This document shows, one piece after another, positions 6,094-9,992 of a stretch of DNA of 9,992 nucleotides (positions are counted from its first letter, which is position 1; each line of letters opens with the position of its first letter). The stretch is from Methanobacteriota archaeon. GTDB taxonomy: Archaea > Iainarchaeota > Iainarchaeia > JAADDC01. A program made the translations under genes and the position numbers. The notes under the pieces were generated by a model, which searched no databases, was not told the DNA's origin, and saw only the letters and a program-made list of their open reading frames with translations. The stretch is from positions 1-9,992 of the forward strand of contig DQUH01000063.1 in NCBI GenBank assembly GCA_015662385.1. Direction: 5' to 3'.

Positions 6094-6101
6094 TTAAAAA
6101 A
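6094..6101 (-). promoter_or_regulatory. TATA box of the antiporter-like gene
   Basis: TTTTTTAA on the minus strand is centred about 26 bp upstream of ATG 6071, placing the transcription start at or next to the start codon. The second T-run nearer the gene (6077-6083) is too close to act as the TATA box. The same T-run may help end the upstream operon. Confidence 0.5.
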
Positions 6102-6167
6102 CTTGGGGATGATGAGAGCGACGTGTGCTGATACGTGATGAGTTTTGCTTCCCGGCTGACCCGGAAG

Positions 6168-6569
6168 TTATGTGGAAAACTCCGTCTGGACGCCGAAATA
6201 TTCCTTTACATGGGGTCTTGAAAGATACCAAAGGACTATCGCCCCGCTAAGCGCGCTGAGGAGGTCAGGTTTAAATGCTGACAGCAAGGACAGTACAGAT
6301 ATGGCTACCTCTAACCACCACGCCCACGCCTTGCCCGTCCACAACCCCCAAGAAACGACGACCAACACCAGTCCGTAAACGAGTGTTGTTATCACTGCGG
6401 CAAAAAGGTTTGAGTTTTGGGCCAAATCGTACTCAATAAATAACGTGGTAACCAGAGGGTTCACCGCAAGCCCCACAATCCCCACAAGCAGCATGTTTGC
6501 GCCAACAATAAAGTTGTAAATGGCAAGAATCGTAACGCCCAATGGCCTTTCAACTGTCAACCCCATCAC
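6168..6569 (-). CDS. small four-helix membrane protein, function unknown
   Basis: A 133-residue hydrophobic protein with about four predicted helices at residues 10-35, 55-77, 83-97 and 99-115. It has the pattern of a common uncharacterised archaeal membrane family: RPLGVTILAIYNF near the start, a GLWTGKAWAWWLEV stretch in the middle, and a C-terminal YLSRPHVKEYFG. No function is known to me. GTG 6569 has GAGGT ten bases upstream. ATG 6566, directly preceded by AGGGTG, is an equal alternative. It lies 28 bp after deoxyhypusine synthase on the same strand with no clear promoter, so it looks like the last gene of that operon. A functional tie to hypusine formation is not implied. Confidence 0.75.
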   Translation of the reverse strand: MMGLTVERPLGVTILAIYNFIVGANMLLVGIVGLAVNPLVTTLFIEYDLAQNSNLFAAVITTLVYGLVLVVVSWGLWTGKAWAWWLEVAISVLSLLSAFKPDLLSALSGAIVLWYLSRPHVKEYFGVQTEFST

Positions 6570-6597
6570 CCTAAGGTAAACCTCGTTATGTTAGCTT

Positions 6598-7861
<1,264 letters not shown>

Positions 7862-7872
7862 GAAACCACCTT

Positions 7873-8661
7873 TTATTTTTTCTTAAACACGGATTTAAAT
7901 ATAGTTTTAATAACCGTTAAAAAGTCTTTCTTCGGTTCTTGCTTCATTTGCACTCCGGCGATGCGCGATGCGATTTCCATAAATGCTTTTGCTGCAGGGC
8001 TATCTGGCCTGCGAACCACCACCGGCGAGGGCTTCTTTAGAAGGAGGGTGCGGCGAACCTCGTCATCTTCGGGCACTGAACCGAGAACGGCAAGCTCCAT
8101 AATATTTTTCACGTCGTCCTCGCTGGGTTCGCCGGGGATGCCGCGCACCATATTGATTATAACGCCGTACGGTTTAACACCTACGCGCTCAGCGGACAGT
8201 TTGGCTTTTATGGCGTCGGCAATGGATGCCTTGTCAGGGGTTACCACAAATATTGCCTCGCTCGCCGCAGCCATTGCTGCCATGGTGTTGTCCTCTATGC
8301 CTGCAGGGGCGTCAAGGAATACATAATCGAACTCGTTCTCAAGCCCGCGGAGCACCTCTTCCATCTTTTCAGGGTTAACACGGCGGTACTCCTGAAGGGA
8401 AAGCCCGGAAGGCACGATTATAAGGCCGTTAGGCCCTTCGTACATGGCATCGTATATTTCTGCTTCTCCGCGGAGGACGTCCTGCAGGGTAATGGGGGCG
8501 GACTGGAGGCCAAAGAAAAGCGCCAGGTTTGCCATTGCCACGTCCGCGTCGATTACCACCACCTTCTTACCGAGCTTTGCAAGGGCTGCCGAGAGGTTTG
8601 CAGCAACAGTTGTTTTCCCTACGCCGCCCTTTCCGGATATTATGGATATTCTCCTACCCAT
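7873..8661 (-). CDS. minD: MinD-like P-loop ATPase with C-terminal membrane-targeting helix
   Basis: A 262-residue ATPase of the MinD/ParA class. It has the deviant Walker A GKGGVGKTT (10-18, signature Lys11), the switch I region VVVIDADVAMANLALFFGL (34-52), and Walker B FDYVFLDAPAGI (111-122). The C-terminal 18 residues (244-262, beginning EPKKDFLTVIKTIF) form an amphipathic, lysine-flanked helix like the MinD membrane anchor. It should therefore cycle on and off the membrane with ATP. I chose ATG 8661: GGTGACC lies immediately upstream and straddles the stop of the roadblock-like gene. TTG 8670 and GTG 8667 (a GTGA overlap) are possible but lack a good signal. No MinE or MinC gene is present; the partner genes upstream are different (roadblock-like and DUF2226-like). 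The role may be positioning of a membrane-associated complex. Confidence 0.92.
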   Translation of the reverse strand: MGRRISIISGKGGVGKTTVAANLSAALAKLGKKVVVIDADVAMANLALFFGLQSAPITLQDVLRGEAEIYDAMYEGPNGLIIVPSGLSLQEYRRVNPEKMEEVLRGLENEFDYVFLDAPAGIEDNTMAAMAAASEAIFVVTPDKASIADAIKAKLSAERVGVKPYGVIINMVRGIPGEPSEDDVKNIMELAVLGSVPEDDEVRRTLLLKKPSPVVVRRPDSPAAKAFMEIASRIAGVQMKQEPKKDFLTVIKTIFKSVFKKK

Positions 8662-8663
8662 GG

Positions 8664-9086
8664 TCACCAACCCATGCTGAAAAGCATCCGCTCCACGTCA
8701 CGGGCTATTGCCGAAAGTTCAACCATGTTGACGTAGGCTGGCGCGTGGACTATATAGACGTGCGCCCCTCTGCGGAATGCGATGATCCAGTCGCCCTTGG
8801 ATATGAAAACGTGGGAAACGTTGGACAGCTCCAGGGCAACCTGTTCGAAGATGGAGTACTCGTGGACGGCTTCGTCTTCCGGAAGGGTTGTCGCCACGAG
8901 CACCCCGTCCTCGGTGAAAACAGATATCGAATCGACCATATGTTTCTTCTGGAGGTATTCGAGGAGCTTTTCCACGTCTGCCTCGGTAGGAGGTTCGATT
9001 TTCTTGGGTACGGACAGCGCTTTAACTTCGGAATAATTCGGACGTTCTTCAAGACCAAAGAGCCGGAACAAAAGGCGCTGGATCAT
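8664..9086 (-). CDS. roadblock/LC7-like protein with N-terminal amphipathic helix
   Basis: A 140-residue protein. Residues 1-14 (MIQRLLFRLFGLEE) can form an amphipathic helix with a hydrophobic face of Leu, Ile and Phe, a likely membrane-binding segment. After a linker (15-33), residues 34-136 resemble the roadblock/LC7 fold: a helix (EKLLEYLQKK), a strand-turn-strand SISVFTEDGVLVATTLP (53-69), a helix, then strands VFISKGDWIIAF and VYIVHAPAY, and a final helix (123-136). Bacterial and archaeal roadblock proteins often regulate small GTPases such as MglA; here the neighbour is a MinD-like ATPase. The start ATG 9086 overlaps the preceding stop as ATGA, with GGTGGGGGAGAT upstream, so translation is coupled. 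The fold assignment is by pattern only. Confidence 0.65.
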   Translation of the reverse strand: MIQRLLFRLFGLEERPNYSEVKALSVPKKIEPPTEADVEKLLEYLQKKHMVDSISVFTEDGVLVATTLPEDEAVHEYSIFEQVALELSNVSHVFISKGDWIIAFRRGAHVYIVHAPAYVNMVELSAIARDVERMLFSMGW

Positions 9087-9586
9087 ATCTCCCCCACCTT
9101 CACCCCAGTGAGTCCGTATTTCGCAAGGATGCGGATCCTATCAATATCCTCTGGAGGAAGTGTTTTTATTATACTCTTCACCCAGCGGTCGGAGTAGCTC
9201 TCCGGCACAAGTTCCAAAAAATCCTTGGGTGTTATCGCCGCTGGGAGCCCCGCCTTTTCGTTAAATGCAAGCACCAGGTTTATTTTTGGGATCGTAAGGG
9301 CTACGACCGAATACACAGGACATTTGGAGACCAAGACGTTCGCCGCGGGTTCCAGAGCATCCTTTCCGTCTATAACGTAGTCGTACTTCAAGTGCTCATA
9401 AGAGGCTGCCACGATATCGCCCCTGGAAAAAAGCAGGATGCCTTCCTCAAGCCCGTCATACCCGCGGCCGAGCCAGGCCACGTAACCGTTAAAAGACCGT
9501 CTATGTAGATCATGTAAAAGGGCCGAAAACTCCTTTAACTCTAGTGGTGCCGCACTGGTCACCACTTCCCCCGCAGGGATGTTCAT
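9083..9586 (-). CDS. DUF2226-like archaeal protein, function unknown
   Basis: A 167-residue soluble protein. The pattern MNIPAGEVV at the start, SFNGYVAWLGRGYDGLEEG (31-49), ILLFSRGDIVAASYEHLKYD (50-69) and DGKDALEPAANVL (73-85) resembles the archaeal DUF2226 family and the related DUF4388 or PATAN type of domain, in which a strand pair 'G..lL.fs.GdivaA' is typical. A helical C-terminal part (124-167) follows, with LELVPESYSDRWVKSIIKTL. Such domains often occur with roadblock proteins and NTPases, as here. ATG 9586 has no Shine-Dalgarno site, but a TATA element lies 26 bp upstream, so the message is likely leaderless. It is the first gene of the leftward operon. The exact family is not certain, and no catalytic motif is seen. 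Confidence 0.6.
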   Translation of the reverse strand: MNIPAGEVVTSAAPLELKEFSALLHDLHRRSFNGYVAWLGRGYDGLEEGILLFSRGDIVAASYEHLKYDYVIDGKDALEPAANVLVSKCPVYSVVALTIPKINLVLAFNEKAGLPAAITPKDFLELVPESYSDRWVKSIIKTLPPEDIDRIRILAKYGLTGVKVGEI

Positions 9587-9607
9587 AATAGGAAAACGCG
9601 GGGACTG

Positions 9608-9617
9608 TATTTAAAAG
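9608..9617. promoter_or_regulatory. shared TATA element between the MinD operon and aIF5A
   Basis: TATTTAAAAG on the plus strand is CTTTTAAATA on the minus strand. Its centre (about 9612) is 26 bp from ATG 9586 on the left and 26 bp from ATG 9638 on the right, both fitting leaderless starts. The whole gap between the genes is only 42 bp. It overlaps the AGGAGG site of aIF5A, so the two readings of the aIF5A start compete. Confidence 0.6.
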
Positions 9618-9621
9618 GAGG
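9616..9621 (+). promoter_or_regulatory. Shine-Dalgarno site favouring ATG 9629 of aIF5A
   Basis: AGGAGG is a full match to the archaeal 16S tail and sits seven bases before ATG 9629. It would only be present in an mRNA that starts upstream of 9616, so it argues for a second promoter further left or against the leaderless start at 9638. Confidence 0.55.
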
Positions 9622-9628
9622 GGCTGTT

Positions 9629-9992
9629 ATGGGTGAGATGGACATCAAGTTCGAAAAAGCAGGGAGAATAAAGCCAGGACAATGGGTGCTCATAGACGGA
9701 GCAGTGTGCAAGGTGACGGATGTACAGGTATCATCCCCTGGCAAGCACGGGTCTGCAAAGGTGAGGATCACGGCGGTAGGGGTCTTTGACGGGCAGAAAC
9801 GGCAGATGCTGAAGCCGTCAGGGGCCGATGTCGAAGTACCCATCATAAAACGCAAATACGGGCAGGTCCTGGCAGTTATGGGCGACCAGGTCCAGATAAT
9901 GGATCTCGAAAGCTACGAGACCTTCGAGCTTCCTTTGCCGGAAGAAAAAGAGCTCGCCAGCAAACTCGAACCAGGAGTGGAAATAGAATATA
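9629..9992 (+). CDS. translation initiation factor aIF5A (partial, 3' end outside the window)
   Basis: The first 121 codons of aIF5A, the factor that helps ribosomes through difficult stretches such as polyproline. The N-terminal SH3-like domain carries the modification loop SSPGKHGSAK (35-44), in which Lys39 is the lysine turned into deoxyhypusine or hypusine. The OB-fold domain follows, with VFDGQKRQMLKPSGADVEVPI (52-72) and VQIMDLESYETFELPL (88-103). About 10-15 residues should lie beyond the right edge. ATG 9629 is chosen for its AGGAGG at seven bases; ATG 9638 (residue 4) is the alternative if the message is leaderless. It is divergent from the operon that encodes deoxyhypusine synthase, its modifying enzyme. 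Confidence 0.96.
   Translation, partial: MGEMDIKFEKAGRIKPGQWVLIDGAVCKVTDVQVSSPGKHGSAKVRITAVGVFDGQKRQMLKPSGADVEVPIIKRKYGQVLAVMGDQVQIMDLESYETFELPLPEEKELASKLEPGVEIEY

Noticed and set aside
5154..6131. Plus-strand open frame of 325 codons opposite the antiporter-like gene
   Set aside because: Its product is charged, without any domain pattern, and the opposite strand holds a clear 12-helix transporter; a codon-bias shadow.
6148..6167. Imperfect hairpin (CTTCC/GGAAG plus two G-C pairs with one bulge) just after the stop of the small membrane protein
   Set aside because: No T-tract follows on the minus strand, which archaeal termination needs, and the stem is short and bulged.
9583..9855. Minus-strand open frame of 90 codons opposite aIF5A
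   Set aside because: aIF5A on the plus strand is certain from its hypusine loop and OB domain; the reverse frame has no motif.

Overview
The window is archaeal chromosome. It carries archaeal initiation factor aIF5A, deoxyhypusine synthase, an archaeal Sm-like protein, a protein resembling archaeal DUF2226, TATA-type promoters set about 26 bp from start codons (leaderless genes), GGTG/AGGAGG ribosome sites, and two tRNA genes without encoded CCA. The GC-only acceptor stems of both tRNAs, the tungsten-enzyme (AOR) relative and the compact gene packing suggest a thermophilic, euryarchaeote-like organism. The lineage cannot be fixed from this sequence alone. I see no CRISPR array, insertion sequence, phage gene or long repeat.

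Left part (1-2464). A leftward, overlapping three-gene operon reads endonuclease III (nth) -> unknown membrane-anchored protein -> membrane-anchored or secreted staphylococcal-nuclease-like protein. It is transcribed divergently from tRNA-Phe(GAA), and one symmetric TATA element lies between them. tRNA-Phe is followed, after a small hairpin and T-tract, by a PsiE-like four-helix membrane protein.

Middle part (2461-6569). A shortened aldehyde:ferredoxin oxidoreductase-like gene is read leftward, tail to tail with the PsiE-like gene. It diverges from tRNA-Leu(UAA), again across one TATA element. tRNA-Leu runs into a Na+/Ca2+-exchanger-family gene (TTG start), whose 3' end overlaps the 3' end of a convergent Na+/H+-antiporter-like gene with its own TATA box.

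Right part (6168-9992). A tightly packed leftward operon reads DUF2226-like protein -> roadblock-like protein -> MinD-like ATPase -> Sm-like protein -> deoxyhypusine synthase -> small membrane protein. The first three genes are coupled by overlaps or adjacent signals, and two of them carry terminal amphipathic helices, which suggests a membrane-associated ATPase module. Divergent from this operon, across a third symmetric TATA element, is aIF5A, the only known substrate of deoxyhypusine synthase. It runs off the right edge of the window.

The points most worth a second look are the MinD/roadblock/DUF2226-like module, the truncated AOR-like enzyme, the three shared TATA boxes at divergent gene starts, and the two transporters with substitutions at ion-binding positions.
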